From the NCBI GenBank assembly GCA_949318235.1, contig OX439129.1, positions 2,790,001 to 2,854,000 on the forward strand: a stretch of DNA of 64,000 nt, written 5' to 3'. Each line of letters starts with the position of its first letter. Position 1 is the first letter of the stretch. This document shows positions 46,141 through 60,129 of the stretch, piece by piece. The notes beneath the pieces were generated by a model that worked only from the letters and a program-made list of their open reading frames with translations, did not search any database and was not told the origin of the DNA. The DNA comes from Ecdyonurus torrentis. Lineage: Eukaryota > Arthropoda > Insecta > Ephemeroptera > Heptageniidae. Position numbers and translations under genes: made by a program.

Positions 46141-48950
46141 AGTTCAAACCGCAAGCTTGTAGCTTTATTAATTTTGATGATATCATCAAAAATCTTATTC
46201 GCAGTCTAAAAAGTACGATGAGAAAGCACTGAGTATCTCTATAAGTGCAAAAGTTTGCATTGTAGCGATTAAGGTGTAATAATCTTTTCTTTGCAAGTCT
46301 GTTAGTCCTACATTTAAGTTCAAACTGTAAGCCTGTAGTTTTTTAAGTTTCAAAGATATAATTAAAAATTGTATTCTTAGTCTGAAAACTACGTTGAGAA
46401 AGCACTGAGATTCTCAATAACTGCGAAAGTTTGCAATGAAACGATTAAGGTGTAATAACCTTTTCTTTGCAAGTCTGTTAGTACTATATTTTAGTTCAAA
46501 CTGCAAGCCTGTAGCTTTATTAGTTTCGCAGATATCATCAAAAATCATATTTGCAGTCTAAAAAGTACAACGAGAAAGCACTGAGATTCTCTATAACTGC
46601 GAAAGTTTGCATTGTAGCGATTAAGATGTAATAACCTTTTCTTTGCAAGTCAGTTACTCCTACATTTAAGTTCACACCGCAAGCTTGTAGCTTTAATAGT
46701 GTCGGAGATATCATCAATAATCGTATTCACAGTCTAAAAAGTACGATGAGAAAGCACTGAGATTCTCTAATAACAGCGAAAGTTAGCAATGGAGCGATTC
46801 AGGTGTAATAACCATTCCTTTGCAAGTCTGTTAGTCCTACATTTTAGTTTAAACTGCAAGCCTGTAGCTTCATTAGTTTCGGAGAAATCATCAAAAATCT
46901 TATTCGTAGTCTAAAAAGTACGACGAGAAAGCACTGAGATATTCTATACCTGCGAAAGTTTGCAATGGAGCGATAAAGGTGTAATAACCTTTTCTTTGCA
47001 AGTCTGTTAGTCCTACATTATAGTTCAAACCGCAAGCCTGTAGCTTTATTAGTTTCGGAGATATCATCAAAATTCGTATTCACAGTCTGCAAAGTACGAT
47101 CAGAAAGCACTGAGATTCTCTATAACTGCGAAAGTATGCATTCGAGCGATTAAGGTGTAATAACCTTTTGTTTGCAAGTCTGTTAGTCCTACATTTCAGT
47201 TCAAACCGCATGCCTGTAGCTTTATAAGTTTCAAAGATATCATCAAAAATCGTATTCTTAGTCTGAAAACTACGTTGAGAAAGCATTAAGATTCTCAATA
47301 ACTGCGAAAGTTTGCAATGAAGCGATTAAGGTGTAATAACCTTTTCTTTGCAAGTCTGTTAGTCCTACATTTTAGTTAAAACTGTAAGCCTGTAGTTTTT
47401 TAAGTTTCAAAGAAATAATCAAAAATTGTATTCTTAGTCTGAAAACTACGTTGAGAAAGCACTGAGATTCTCAATAACTGCGAAAGTTTGCATTGGAGCG
47501 AATAAGGTGTAATAACCTTTTCTTTGCAAGTCTGTTAGTCCTACATTTTAGTTCAAACCGCAAGCTTGTAGCTTTATTAATTTCGATGATATCATCAAAA
47601 ATCTTATTCGCAGTCTAAAAAGTACGATGAGAAAGCACTGAGTATCTCTATAAGTGCAAAAGTTTGCATTGTAGCGATTAAGGTGTAATAATATTTTCTT
47701 TGCAAGTCTGTTAGTCCTACATTTAAGTTCAAACTGTAAGCCTGTAGTTTTTTCAGTTTAAAAGATATAATTAAAAATTGTATTCTTAGTCTGAAAACTA
47801 CGTTGAGAAAGCACTGAGATTCTCAATAACTGCGAAAGTTTGCAATGAAACGATTAAGGTGTAATAACCTTTTCTTTGCAAGTCTGTTAGTACTATATTT
47901 TAGTTCAAACTGCAAGCCTGTAGCTTTATTAGTTTCGGAGATATCATCAAAAATCATATTTGCAGTCTAAAAAGTACAATGAGAAAGCACTGAGATTCTC
48001 TATAACTGCGAAAGTTTGCATTGTAGCGATTAAGATGTAATAACCTTTTCTTTGCAAGTCAGTTACTCCTACATTTAAGTTCACACCGCAAGCCTGTAGC
48101 TTTAATAGTGTCGGAGATATCATCAATAATCGTATTCACAGTCTAAAAAGTACGATGAGAAAGCACTGAGATTCTCTAATAACAGCGAAAGTTAGCAATG
48201 GAGCGATTCAGGTGTAATAACCATTCCTTTGCAAGTCTGTTAGTCCTACATTTTAGTTTAAACTGCAAGCCTGTAGCTTCATTAGTTTCGGAAAAATCAT
48301 CAAAAATCTTATTCGTAGTCTAAAAAGTACGACGAGAAAGCACTGAGATATTCTATACCTGCGAAAGTTTGCATTGGAGCGATAAAGGTGTAATAACCTT
48401 TTCTTTGCAAGTCTGTTAGTCCTACATTATACTTCAAACCGCAAGCCTGTAGCTTTATTAGTTTCGGAGATATCATCAAAATTCGTATTCACAGTCTGCA
48501 AAGTACGATCAGAAAGCACTGAGATTCTCTATAACTGCGAAAGTTTGCATTGTAGCGATTAAGGTGTTATAACCTTTTCTTTACAAGTCTGTTAGTCCTA
48601 CATTTAAGTTCAAACCACAAGCCTGTAGCTTTACTAGTTTCGGAGATATCATTAAAAATCGTATTCACAGTCTGAAAAGTACGACGAGAAAGCACTGAGG
48701 TTTTCTATAACTGCAAAAGTTTGCATTGGAGCGAATAAGGTGTTATTACCTTTTCTTTGCAAGTCTGTTAGTCCTACATTTCAGTTCAAACCGCAAGCCT
48801 GTAGCTTTATTAGTTTCGGAGAAATCATCAAAAATCTTATTCGTAGTCTAAAAAGTACGACGAGAAAGCACTGAGATATTCTATACCTGCGAAAGTTTGC
48901 ATTGGAGCGATTAAGGTGTAATAACCTTTGCTTTGCAAGTTAGTTACTCC
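46141..48950 (+). repeat. Sat176 8-monomer duplication (~1409 bp)
   Basis: GCAGTCTAAAAAGTACGATG is at 46201 and 47610, and the rare TAACAGCGAA at 46771 and 48180, both 1409 bp apart, which is eight monomers. The series also includes CGATAAAGGTG at about 46972 and 48381. The right copy carries private changes such as TTTTTTCAGTTTAAAAG at about 47748. Confidence 0.7.
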
Positions 48951-51900
48951 TACATTTAAGTTCACACCGCAAGCCTGTAGCTTTAATAGTGTCGGAGATA
49001 TCATCAATAATCGTATTCACAGTCTGAAAAGTACGACGAGAAAGCACTGAGGTTTTCTATAACTGCAAAAGTTTGCATTGGAGCGAAAAAGGTGTTATTA
49101 TCCTTTCTTTGCCAGTCTGTTAGTCCTACATTTTAGTTTAAACCGCAAGCCTGTAGCTTTATTAGTTTCGGAGAAATCATCAAAAATCTTATTCGTAGTC
49201 TAAAAAGTACGACGAGAAAGCACTGAGATATTCTATACCTGCGAAAGTTTGCATTGGAGCGATTAAGGTGTAATAACCTTTTCTTTGCAAGTCTGTTAGT
49301 CCTTCATTTCAGTTCAAACCGCATGCCTGTAGCTTTAGTAGTTTCAAAGATATCATCAAAAATCGTATTTTTAGTCTGAAAACTACGTTGAGAAAGCACT
49401 GAGATTCTCTATAACTGCGAACGTTTGCATTGAAGCGATTAAGGTGTAATAACCTTTTCTTGGCAAGTCTGTTAGTCCTATATTTTAATTCAAACCGCAT
49501 GCCTGTAGCTTTATTAGTTTTAAAGATATAATCAAAAATCGTATTTCTAGTCTGAAAACTCCGTTGAGAAAGCACTAAGATTCTTTATAACTGCGAACAT
49601 TTGCATTGAAGCGATTAAGGTGTAATAACCTTTTCTTTGCAAGTCTGTTAGTCCTACATTTTAGTTCAAATACGCAAGCCTGTAGCTTTATTAGCTTCGG
49701 AGATATAATCAAAAATCGTATTCACAGTCAAAAAAGTACGATGAGAAAGCACTGAGATTCTCTATAACTGCGACAGTTTGCAATGGAGCAAAGAAGGTGT
49801 AATAACCTTTTCTTTGCAAGTCTGTTAGTCCTACATATTAGTTCAAACCGCAAGCCTGTAGCTTTACTAGTTTCAGAGATATCATTAAAAATCGTATTCA
49901 CAGTCTGAAAAGTACGACGAGAAAGGACTGAGGTTTTCTATAACTGCGAAAGTATGCATTCGAGCGATTAAGGTGTAATAACCTTTTGTTTGCAAGTCTG
50001 TTAGTCCTACATTTCAGTTCAAACCGCATGCCTGTAGCTTTATTAATTTCAAAGATATCATCAAAAATCGTATTCTTAGTCTGAAAACTACGTTGAGAAA
50101 GCACTGAGATTTTCAATAACTGCGAAAGTTTGCAATGAAGCGATTAAGGTGTAATAACCTTTTCTTTGCAAGTCTGTTAGTCCTACATTTTAGTTCAAAC
50201 CGCAAGCCTGTAGCTTTATTAGCTTCGGAGATATATCATAAATCGTATTCACAGTCAAAAAAGAACGATGAGAAAGCACTGAGATTCTCTATAACTCCGA
50301 AAGTTTGCATTGGAGCAAATAAGGTGTAATAACCTTTTCTTTGCAAGTCTGTTAGTCCTAAATTTTAGTTCAAACCGCAAGCTTGTAGCTTTATTAATTT
50401 TGATGATATCATAAAAAATCTTATTCGCAGTCTAAAAAGTACGATGAGAAAGGACTGAGATTTTCTATAAGTGCAAAAGTTTGCATTGTAGCGATTAAGG
50501 TGTAATAATCTTTTCTTTGCAAGTCTGTTAGTCCTACATTTTAGTTCAAACTGTAAGCCTGTAGTTTTTTAAGTTTCAAAGATATCATCAAAAATTGTAT
50601 TCTTAGTCTGAAAACTACGTTGAGAAAGCACTGACATTCTCAATAACTGCGAAAGTTTGCAATGAAGCGATTAAGGTGTAATAACCTTTTCTTTGCAAGT
50701 CTGTTAGTACTACATTTAAGTTCAAACTGCAAGCCTGTAGCTTTATTAGTTTCGGAGATATCATCAAAAATCTTATTCGCAGTCAAAAAAGTACTATGAG
50801 ACAGCACTGAGATTCTCTATAACTGCGAAAGTTTGCATTGTAGCGATTAAGGTGTTATAACCTTTTCTTTGCAAGTCTGTTAGTCCTACATTTAAGTTCA
50901 AACCGCAAGCCTGTAGCTTTACTAGTTTCGGAGATATCATCAAAAATCGTATTCACAGTCGGAAAAGTACGACGAGAAAGCACTGAGGTTTTCTATAACT
51001 GCGAAAGTTTGCATTGGAGCGATTAAGGTGTAATAACCTTTTCTTTGCAAGTCTGTTAGTCCTACATTTTAGTTCAAACCACATGCCTGTAGCTTTCTTA
51101 GTTTCAAAGATATCATCAAAAATCGTATTCACAGTCTGAAAAGTACGACGAGAAAGCACTGAGGTTTTCTATAACTGCGAAAGTTTGCATTGGAGCGAAT
51201 AAGGTGTTTTTACCTTTTCTTTGCCAGTCTGTTAGTCCTACATTTTAGTTCAAACCGCAAGCCTGTAGCTTTATTAGCTTCAGATTTATCATCAACAATC
51301 GTAATCACAGTCTGAAAAGTACGATGAGAAGCACTGAGATTCTCTATAACTGCGAAAGTTTGCATTGGAGCGATTAAGGTGTAATAACTTTTTCTTTGCA
51401 AGTCTGTTAGTGCTACATTTAAGTTCAAACCGCAAGGCTGTAGCTTTACTAGATTCAGAGATATCATCAAAAATCGTATTCACAGTCTGAAAAGTACGAC
51501 GAGAAAGCACTGAGGTTTTCTATAACTGCGAAAGTATGCATTCGAGCGATTAAGGTGTAATAACCTTTTGTTTGCAAGTCTGTTAGTCCTAAATTTTAGT
51601 TCAAACCGCAAGCCTGTAGCTTTATTAGCTTCGGAGATATATCAAAAATCGTATTCACAGTCAAAAAAGAACGATGAGAAAGCACTGAGATTCTCTATAA
51701 CTCCGAAAGTTTGCATTGGAGCGAATAAGGTGTATTAACCTTTTCTTTGCAAGTTTGTTAGTCCTACATTTTACTTCAAACCGCAAACCTTTAGCTTTTT
51801 TAGTTTCAGAGATATCATCAAAAATCTTATTCGCAGTCTAAAAAGTACGATGAGAAAGCACTAAGATTCTCTATAACTGCGAAAGTTTGCATTGTAGCGA

Positions 51901-53178
51901 TTAAGATGTAATAACCTTTTCTTTGCAAGTCAGTTACTCCTACATTTAAGTTCACACCGCAAGCCTGTAGCTTTAATAGTGTCGGAGATATCATCAATAA
52001 TCGTATTCACAGTCTGAAAAGTACGACGAGAAAGCACTGAGGTTTTCTATAACTGCGAAAGTTTGCATTGGAGCGAATAAGGTGTTATTACCTTTTCTTT
52101 GCCAGTCTGTTAGTCCTACATTTTAGTTTAAACCGCAAGCCTGTAGCTTTATTAGTTTCGGAGAAATCATCAAAAATCTTAATCATAGTCTAAAAAGTAC
52201 GACGAGAAAGCACTGAGATATTCTATATCTGCGAAAGCTTGCATTGGAGCGATTAAGGTGTAATAACCTTTTCTTTGCAAGTCTGTTAGTCCTACATTTT
52301 AGTTCAAACCGCAAGCCTGTAGCTTTATTAGTTTCGGAGATATCATCAAAAATCGTATTCTTAGTCTGAAAACTACGTTGAGAAAGCACTGAGATTCTCT
52401 ATAACTGCGAACGTTTGCATTGAAGCGATTAAGGTGTAATAACCTTTTCTTGGAAAGTCTGTTAGTCCTATATTTTAGTTCAAACCGCATGCCTGTAGCT
52501 TTATTAGTTTCAAAGATATCATCAAAAATCGTATTCTTAGTCTGAAAACTCCGTTGAGAAAGCACTAAGATTCTTTATAACTGCGAACGTTTGCATTGAA
52601 GCGATTAAGGTTTAATAACCTTTTCTTTGCAAGTCTGTTAGTCCTACATTTTAGTTCAAACTGCAAGCCTGTAGCTTTATTAGCTTCGGAGATATAATCA
52701 AAAATCGTATTCACAGTAAAAAAAGTACGATGAGAAAGCACTGAGATTCTCTATAACTGCTAAAGTTTGCATTGGAGCGAATAAGGTGTAATAACCTTTT
52801 CTTTGCAAGTCTGTTAGTCCTACATATAAGTTCAAATCGCAAGCCTGTAGCTTTATTAGCTTCAGATTTATCATCAACAATCGTAATCACAGTCTGAAAA
52901 GTACGATGAGAAAGCACTGAGATTCTCTATAACTGCGAAAGTTTGCATTGGAGCGATTAAGGTGTAATAACCTTTTCTTTGCAAGTCTGTTAGTGCTACA
53001 TTTAAGTTCAAACCGCAAGGCTGTAGCTTTACTAGTTTCAGAGAAATCATCAAAAATCGTATTCAAAGTCTGAAAAGTACGTTGAGAAAGCACTGAGATT
53101 CTCAATAACTGCGAAAGTTTGCAATGAAGCGATTAAGGTGTAATAACCTTTTCTTTGCAAGTCTGTTAGTCCTACATT

Positions 53179-54762
53179 TTAAGTCAAACCGCAAGCTTGT
53201 AGCTTTATTAATTTCGATGATATCTTAAAAAATCTTATTCGCAGTCTAAAAAGTACGATGAGAAAGGACTGAGATTTTCTATAAGTGCAAAAGTTTGCAT
53301 TGTAGCGATTAAGGTGTAATAATCTTTTCTTTGCAAGTCTGTTAGTCCTACATTTTAGTTCAAACTGTAAGCCTGTAGTTTTTTAAGTTTCAAAGATATC
53401 ATCAAAAATTGTATTCTTAGTCTGAAAACTACGTTGAGAAAGCACTGACATTCTCAATAACTGCGAAAGTTTGCAATGAAGCGATTAAGGTGTAATAACC
53501 TTTTCTTTGCAAGTCTGTTAGTACTACATTTAAGTTCAAACTGCAAGCCTGTAGCTTTATTAGTTTCGGAGATATCATCAAAAATCTTATTCGCAGTCAA
53601 AAAAGTACTATGAGAAAGCACTGAGATTCTCTATAACTGCGAAAGTTTGCATTGTAGCGATTAAGGTGTTATAACCTTTTCTTTGCAAGTCTGTTAGTCC
53701 TACATTTAAGTTCAAACCGCAAGCCTGTAGCTTTACTAGTTTCGGAGATATCATCAAAAATCGTATTCACAGTCGGAAAAGTACGACGAGAAAGCACTGA
53801 GGTTTTCTATAACTGCGAAAGTTTGCATTGGAGCGATTAAGGTGTAATAACCTTTTCTTTGCAAGTCTGTTAGTCCTACATTTTAGTTCAAACCACATGC
53901 CTGTAGCTTTATTAGTTTCAAAGATATCATCAAAAATCGTATTCACAGTCTGAAAAGTACGACGAGAAAGCACTGAGGTTTTCTATAACTGCGAAAGTTT
54001 GCATTGGAGCGAATAAGGTGTTTTTACCTTTTCTTTGCCAGTCTGTTAGTCCTACATTTTAGTTCAAACCGCAAGCCTGTAGCTTTATTAGTTTCAGAGA
54101 TATAATCAAAAATCTTATTTGCAGTCTAAAAAGTACGATGAGAAAGCACTGAGATTCTCTATGACTGCGAAAGTATGCATTGGAGCGATTAAGGTGGAAT
54201 AACCTTTTCTTTGCAAGTTTGTTAGTCCTACATTTTACTTCAAACCGCAAACCTTTAGCTTTTTTAGTTTCAGAGATATCATCAAAAATCTTATTTGCAG
54301 TCTAAAAAGTACGATGAGAAAGCACTGAGATTCTCTATAACTGCGAAAAATTGCATTGTAGCGATTAAGATGTAATAACCTTTTCTTTGCAAGTCAGTTA
54401 CTCCTACATTTAAGTTCACACCGCAAGCCTGTAGCTTTAATAGTGTCGGAGATATCATCAATAATCGTATTCACAGTCTGAAAAGTACGACGAGAAAGCA
54501 CTGAGGTTTTCTATAACTGCGAAAGTTTGCATTGGAGCGAATAAGGTGTAATTACCTTTTCTTTGCCAGTCTGTTAGTCCTACATTTTAGTTTAAACCGC
54601 AAGCCTGTAGTTTTATTAGTTTCGGAGAAATCATCAAAAATCTTAATCGTAGTCTAAAAAGTACGACGAGAAAGCACTGAGATATTCTATACCTGCGAAA
54701 GTTTGCATTGGAGCGATTAAGGTGTAATAACCTTTTCTTTGCAAGTCTGTTAGTCCTACATT
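53179..54762 (+). repeat. Sat176 HOR series D, copy 1 (9 monomers, 1584 bp)
   Basis: The series is anchored by TTTTAAGTCAAAC(C/T)GCAAGC near 53179, 54763, 57403 and 60921. The spacings of 1584, 2640 and 3518 bp equal about 9, 15 and 20 monomers. In copy 1, AGTCGGAAAAGTACG (about 53772) and the GATGATATCTTAAAAAATC monomer are already present. Confidence 0.8.
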
Positions 54763-57402
54763 TTAAGTCAAACCGCAAGCTTGTAGCTTTATTAATTTCG
54801 ATGATATCTTAAAAAATCTTATTCGCAGTCTAAAAAGTACGATGAGAAAGGACTGAGATTTTCTATAAGTGCAAAAGTTTGCATTGTAGCGATTAAGGTG
54901 TAATAATCTTTTCTTTGCAAGTCTGTTAGTCCTACATTTTAGTTCAAACTGTAAGCCTGTAGTTTTTTAAGTTTCAAAGATATCATCAAAAATTGTATTC
55001 TTAGTCTGAAAACTACGTTGAGAAAGCACTGACATTCTCAATAACTGCGAAAGTTTGCAATGAAGCGATTAAGGTGTAATAACCTTTTCTTTGCAAGTCT
55101 GTTAGTACTACATTTAAGTTCAAACTGCAAGCCTGTAGCTTTATTAGTTTCGGAGATATCATCAAAAATCTTATTCGCAGTCAAAAAAGTACTATGAGAA
55201 AGCACTGAGATTCTCTATAACTGCGAAAGTTTGCATTGTAGCGATTAAGGTGTTATAACCTTTTCTTTGCAAGTCTGTTAGTCCTACATTTAAGTTCAAA
55301 CCGCAAGCCTGTAGCTTTACTAGTTTCGGAGATATCATCAAAAATCGTATTCACAGTCGGAAAAGTACGACGAGAAAGCACTGAGGTTTTCTATAACTGC
55401 GAAAGTTTGCATTGGAGCGATTAAGGTGTAATAACCTTTTCTTTGCAAGTCTGTTAGTCCTACATTTTAGTTCAAACCACATGCCTGTAGCTTTATTAGT
55501 TTCAAAGATATCATCAAAAATCGTATTCACAGTCTGAAAAGTACGACGAGAAAGCACTGAGGTTTTCTATAACTGCGAAAGTTTGCATTGGAGCGAATAA
55601 GGTGTTTTTACCTTTTCTTTGCCAGTCTGTTAGTCCTACATTTTAGTTCAAACCGCAAGCCTGTAGCTTTATTAGTTTCAGAGATATAATCAAAAATCTT
55701 ATTCGCAGTCTAAAAAGTACGATGAGAAAGCACTGAGATTCTCTATGACTGCGAAAGTATGCATTGGAGCGATTAAGGTGGAATAACCTTTTCTTTGCAA
55801 GTTTGTTAGTCCTACATTTTACTTCAAACCGCAAACCTTTAGCTTTTTTAGTTTCAGAGATATCATCAAAAATCTTATTTGCAGTCTAAAAAGTACGATG
55901 AGAAAGCACTGAGATTCTCTATAACTGCGAAAAATTGCATTGTAGCGATTAAGATGTAATAACCTTTTCTTTGCAAGTCAGTTACTCCTACATTTAAGTT
56001 CACACCGCAAGCCTGTAGCTTTAATAGTGTCGGAGATATCATCAATAATCGTATTCACAGTCTGAAAAGTACGACGAGAAAGCACTGAGGTTTTCTATAA
56101 CTGCGAAAGTTTGCATTGGAGCGAATAAGGTGTAATTACCTTTTCTTTGCCAGTCTGTTAGTCCTACATTTTAGTTTAAACCGCAAGCCTGTAGCTTTAT
56201 TAGTTTCGGAGAAATCATCAAAAATCTTAATCGTAGTCTAAAAAGTACGACGAGAAAGCACTGAGATATTCTATACCTGCGAAAGTTTGCATTGGAGCGA
56301 TTAAGGTGTAATAACCTTTTCTTTGCAAGTCTGTTAGTCCTACATTTCAGTTCAAACCGCAAGCCTGTAGCTTTATTAGTTTCGGAGATATCATCAAAAA
56401 TCGTATTCTTAGTCTGAAAACTACGTTGAGAAAGCACTGAGATTCTCTATAACTGCGAACGTTTGCATTGAAGCGATTAAGGTGTAATAACCTTTTCTTG
56501 GAAACTCTGTTAGTCCTATATTTTAGTTCAAACCGCATGCCTGTAGCTTTATTAGTTTCAAAGATATCATCAAAAATCGTATTCTTAGTCTGAAAACTCC
56601 GTTGAGAAAGCACTAAGATTCTTTATAACTGCGAATGTTTGCATTGAAGCGATTAAGGTTTAATAACCTTTTCTTTGCAAGTCTGTTAGTCCTACATTTT
56701 AGTTCAAACTGTAAGCCTGTAGCTTTATTAGCTTCGGAGATATAATCAAAAATCGTATTCACAGTAAAAAAAGTACGATGAGAAAGCACTGAGATTCTCT
56801 ATAACTGCGACATTTTGCATTGGAGCGAATAAGGTGTAATAACCTTTTCTTTGCAAGTTTGTTAGTCCTACATTTTACTTCAAACCGCAAACCTTTAGCT
56901 TTTTTAGTTTCAGAGATATCATCAAAAATCTTATTTGCAGTCTAAAAAGTACGAGGAGAAAGCACTGAGATTCTCTATAACTGCGAAAAATTGCATTGTA
57001 GCGATTAAGATGTAATAACCTTTTCTTTGCAAGTCAGTTACTCCTACATTTAAGTTCACACCGCAAGCCTGTAGCTTTAATAGTGTCGGAGATATCATCA
57101 ATAATCGTATTCACAGTCTGAAAAGTACGACGAGAAAGCACTGAGGTTTTCTATAACTGCGAAAGTTTGCATTGGAGCGAATAAGGTGTAATTACCTTTT
57201 CTTTGCCAGTCTGTTAGTCCTACATTTTAGTTTAAACCGCAAGCCTGTAGCTTTATTAGTTTCGGAGAAATCATCAAAAATCTTAATCGTAGTCTAAAAA
57301 GTACGACGAGAAAGCACTGAGATATTCTATACCTGCGAAAGTTTGCATTGGAGCGATTAAGGTGTAATAACCTTTTCTTTGCAAGTCTGTTAGTCCTACA
57401 TT
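54763..57402 (+). repeat. Sat176 HOR series D, copy 2 (15 monomers, 2640 bp)
   Basis: It repeats the nine monomers of copy 1 at an offset of 1584 bp up to about 56340. It then adds six further monomers (TTTCTTGGAAA, CGTTGAGAAAGCACTAAGATTC, GACATTTTGCATTGG and others) before the anchor returns. Confidence 0.78.
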
Positions 57403-60129
57403 TTAAGTCAAACTGCAAGCTTGTAGCTTTATTAATTTCGATGATATCTTAAAAAATCTTATTCGCAGTCTAAAAAGTACGATGAGAAAGGACTGAGATT
57501 TTCTATAAGTGCAAAAGTTTGCATTGTAGCGATTAAGGTGTAATAATCTTTTCTTTGCAAGTCTGTTAGTCCTACATTTTAGTTCAAACTGTAAGCCTGT
57601 AGTTTTTTAAGTTTCAAAGATATCATCAAAAATTGTATTCTTAGTCTGAAAACTACGTTGAGAAAGCACTGACATTCTCAATAACTGCGAAAGTTTGCAA
57701 TGAAGCGATTAAGGTGTAATAACCTTTTCTTTGCAAGTCTGTTAGTACTACATTTAAGTTCAAACTGCAAGCCTGTAGCTTTATTAGTTTCGGAGATATC
57801 ATCAAAAATCTTATTCGCAGTCAAAAAAGTACTATGAGAAAGCACTGAGATTCTCTATAACTGCGAAAGTTTGCATTGTAGCGATTAAGGTGTTATAACC
57901 TTTTCTTTGCAAGTCTGTTAGTCCTACATTTAAGTTCAAACCGCAAGCCTGTAGCTTTACTAGTTTCGGAGATATCATCAAAAATCGTATTCACAGTCGG
58001 AAAAGTACGACGAGAAAGCACTGAGGTTTTCTATAACTGCGAAAGTTTGCATTGGAGCGATTAAGGTGTAATAACCTTTTCTTTGCAAGTCTGTTAGTCC
58101 TACATTTTAGTTCAAACCACATGCCTGTAGCTTTATTAGTTTCAAAGATATCATCAAAAATCGTATTCACAGTCTGAAAAGTACGACGAGAAAGCACTGA
58201 GGTTTTCTATAACTGCGAAAGTTTGCATTGGAGCGAATAAGGTGTTTTTACCTTTTCTTTGCCAGTCTGTTAGTCCTACATTTTAGTTCAAACCGCAAGC
58301 CTGTAGCTTTATTAGTTTCAGAGATATAATCAAAAATCTTATTCGCAGTCTAAAAAGTACGATGAGAAAGCACTGAGATTCTCTATGACTGCGAAAGTAT
58401 GCATTGGAGCGATTAAGGTGGAATAACCTTTTCTTTGCAAGTTTGTTAGTCCTACATTTTACTTCAAACCGCAAACCTTTAGCTTTTTTAGTTTCAGAGA
58501 TATCATCAAAAATCTTATTTGCAGTCTAAAAAGTACGATGAGAAAGCACTGAGATTCTCTATAACTGCGAAAAATTGCATTGTAGCGATTAAGATGTAAT
58601 AACCTTTTCTTTGCAAGTCAGTTACTCCTACATTTAAGTTCACACCGCAAGCCTGTAGCTTTAATAGTGTCGGAGATATCATCAATAATCGTATTCACAG
58701 TCTGAAAAGTACGACGAGAAAGCACTGAGGTTTTCTATAACTGCGAAAGTTTGCATTGGAGCGAATAAGGTGTAATTACCTTTTCTTTGCCAGTCTGTTA
58801 GTCCTACATTTTAGTTTAAACCGCAAGCCTGTAGCTTTATTAGTTTCGGAGAAATCATCAAAAATCTTAATCGTAGTCTAAAAAGTACGACGAGAAAGCA
58901 CTGAGATATTCTATACCTGCGAAAGTTTGCATTGGAGCGATTAAGGTGTAATAACCTTTTCTTTGCAAGTCTGTTAGTCCTACATTTCAGTTCAAACCGC
59001 AAGCCTGTAGCTTTATTAGTTTCGGAGATATCATCAAAAATCGTATTCTTAGTCTGAAAACTACGTTGAGAAAGCACTGAGATTCTCTATAACTGCGAAC
59101 ATTTGCATTGAAGCGATTAAGGTGTAATAACCTTTTCTTGGAAAGTCTGTTAGTCCTATATTTTAGTTCAAACCGCATGCCTGTAGCTTTATTAGTTTCA
59201 AAGATATCATCAAAAATCGTATTCTTAGTCTGAAAACTCCGTTGAGAAAGCACTAAGATTCTTTATAACTGCGAATGTTTGCATTGAAGCGATTAAGGTT
59301 TAATAACCTTTTCTTTGCAAGTCTGTTAGTCCTACATTTTAGTTCAAACTGTAAGCCTGTAGCTTTATTAGCTTCGGAGATATAATCAAAAATCGTATTC
59401 ACAGTAAAAAAAGTACGATGAGAAAGCACTGAGATTCTCTATAACTGCGACATTTTGCATTGGAGCGAATAAGGTGTAATAACCTTTTCTTTGCAAGTCT
59501 GTTAGTCCTACATATTAGTTCAAATCGCAAGCCTGTAGCTTTATTAGCTTCAGATTTATCATCAACAATCGTAATCACAGTCTGAAAAGTACGATGAGAA
59601 GCACTGAGATTCTCTATAACTGCGAAAGTTTGCATTGGAGCGATTAAGGTGTAATAACTTTTTCTTTGCAAGTCTGTTAGTGCTACATTTAAGTTCAAAC
59701 CGCAAGGCTGTAGCTTTACTAGTTTCAGAGATATCATCAAAAATCGTATTCACAGTCTGAAAAGTACGACGAGAAAGCACTGAGGTTTTCTATAACTGCG
59801 AAAGTATGCATTCGAGCGATTAAGGTGTAATAACCTTTTGTTTGCAAGTCTGTTAGTCCTACATTTCAGTTCAAACCGCATGCCTGTAGCTTTATTAGTT
59901 TCAAAGATATCATCAAAAATCGTATTCTTAGTCTGAAAACTACGTTGAGAAAGCACTGAGATTCTCAATAACTGCGAAAGTTTGCAATGAAGCGATTAAG
60001 GTGTAATAACCTTTTCTTTGCAAGTCTGTTAGTCCTAAATTTTAGTTCAAACCGCAAGCCTGTAGCTTTATTAGCTTCGGAGATATATCAAAAATCGTAT
60101 TCACAGTCAAAAAAGAACGATGAGAAAGC
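56612..60129 (+). repeat. Sat176 20-monomer tandem duplication (3518 bp), left copy
   Basis: Everything from GCACTAAGATTCTTTATAAC (about 56608) to about 60129 recurs at +3518. Checked anchors are GAATGTTTGCATTG 56634/60152, AAGTACGAGGAGAAAG about 56950/60468, AGTCAAACTGCAAGC about 57406/60924 and the short monomer GATGAGAAGCACTG about 59591/63109. The only difference I found by eye is C at 57967 against T at 61485. Confidence 0.85.
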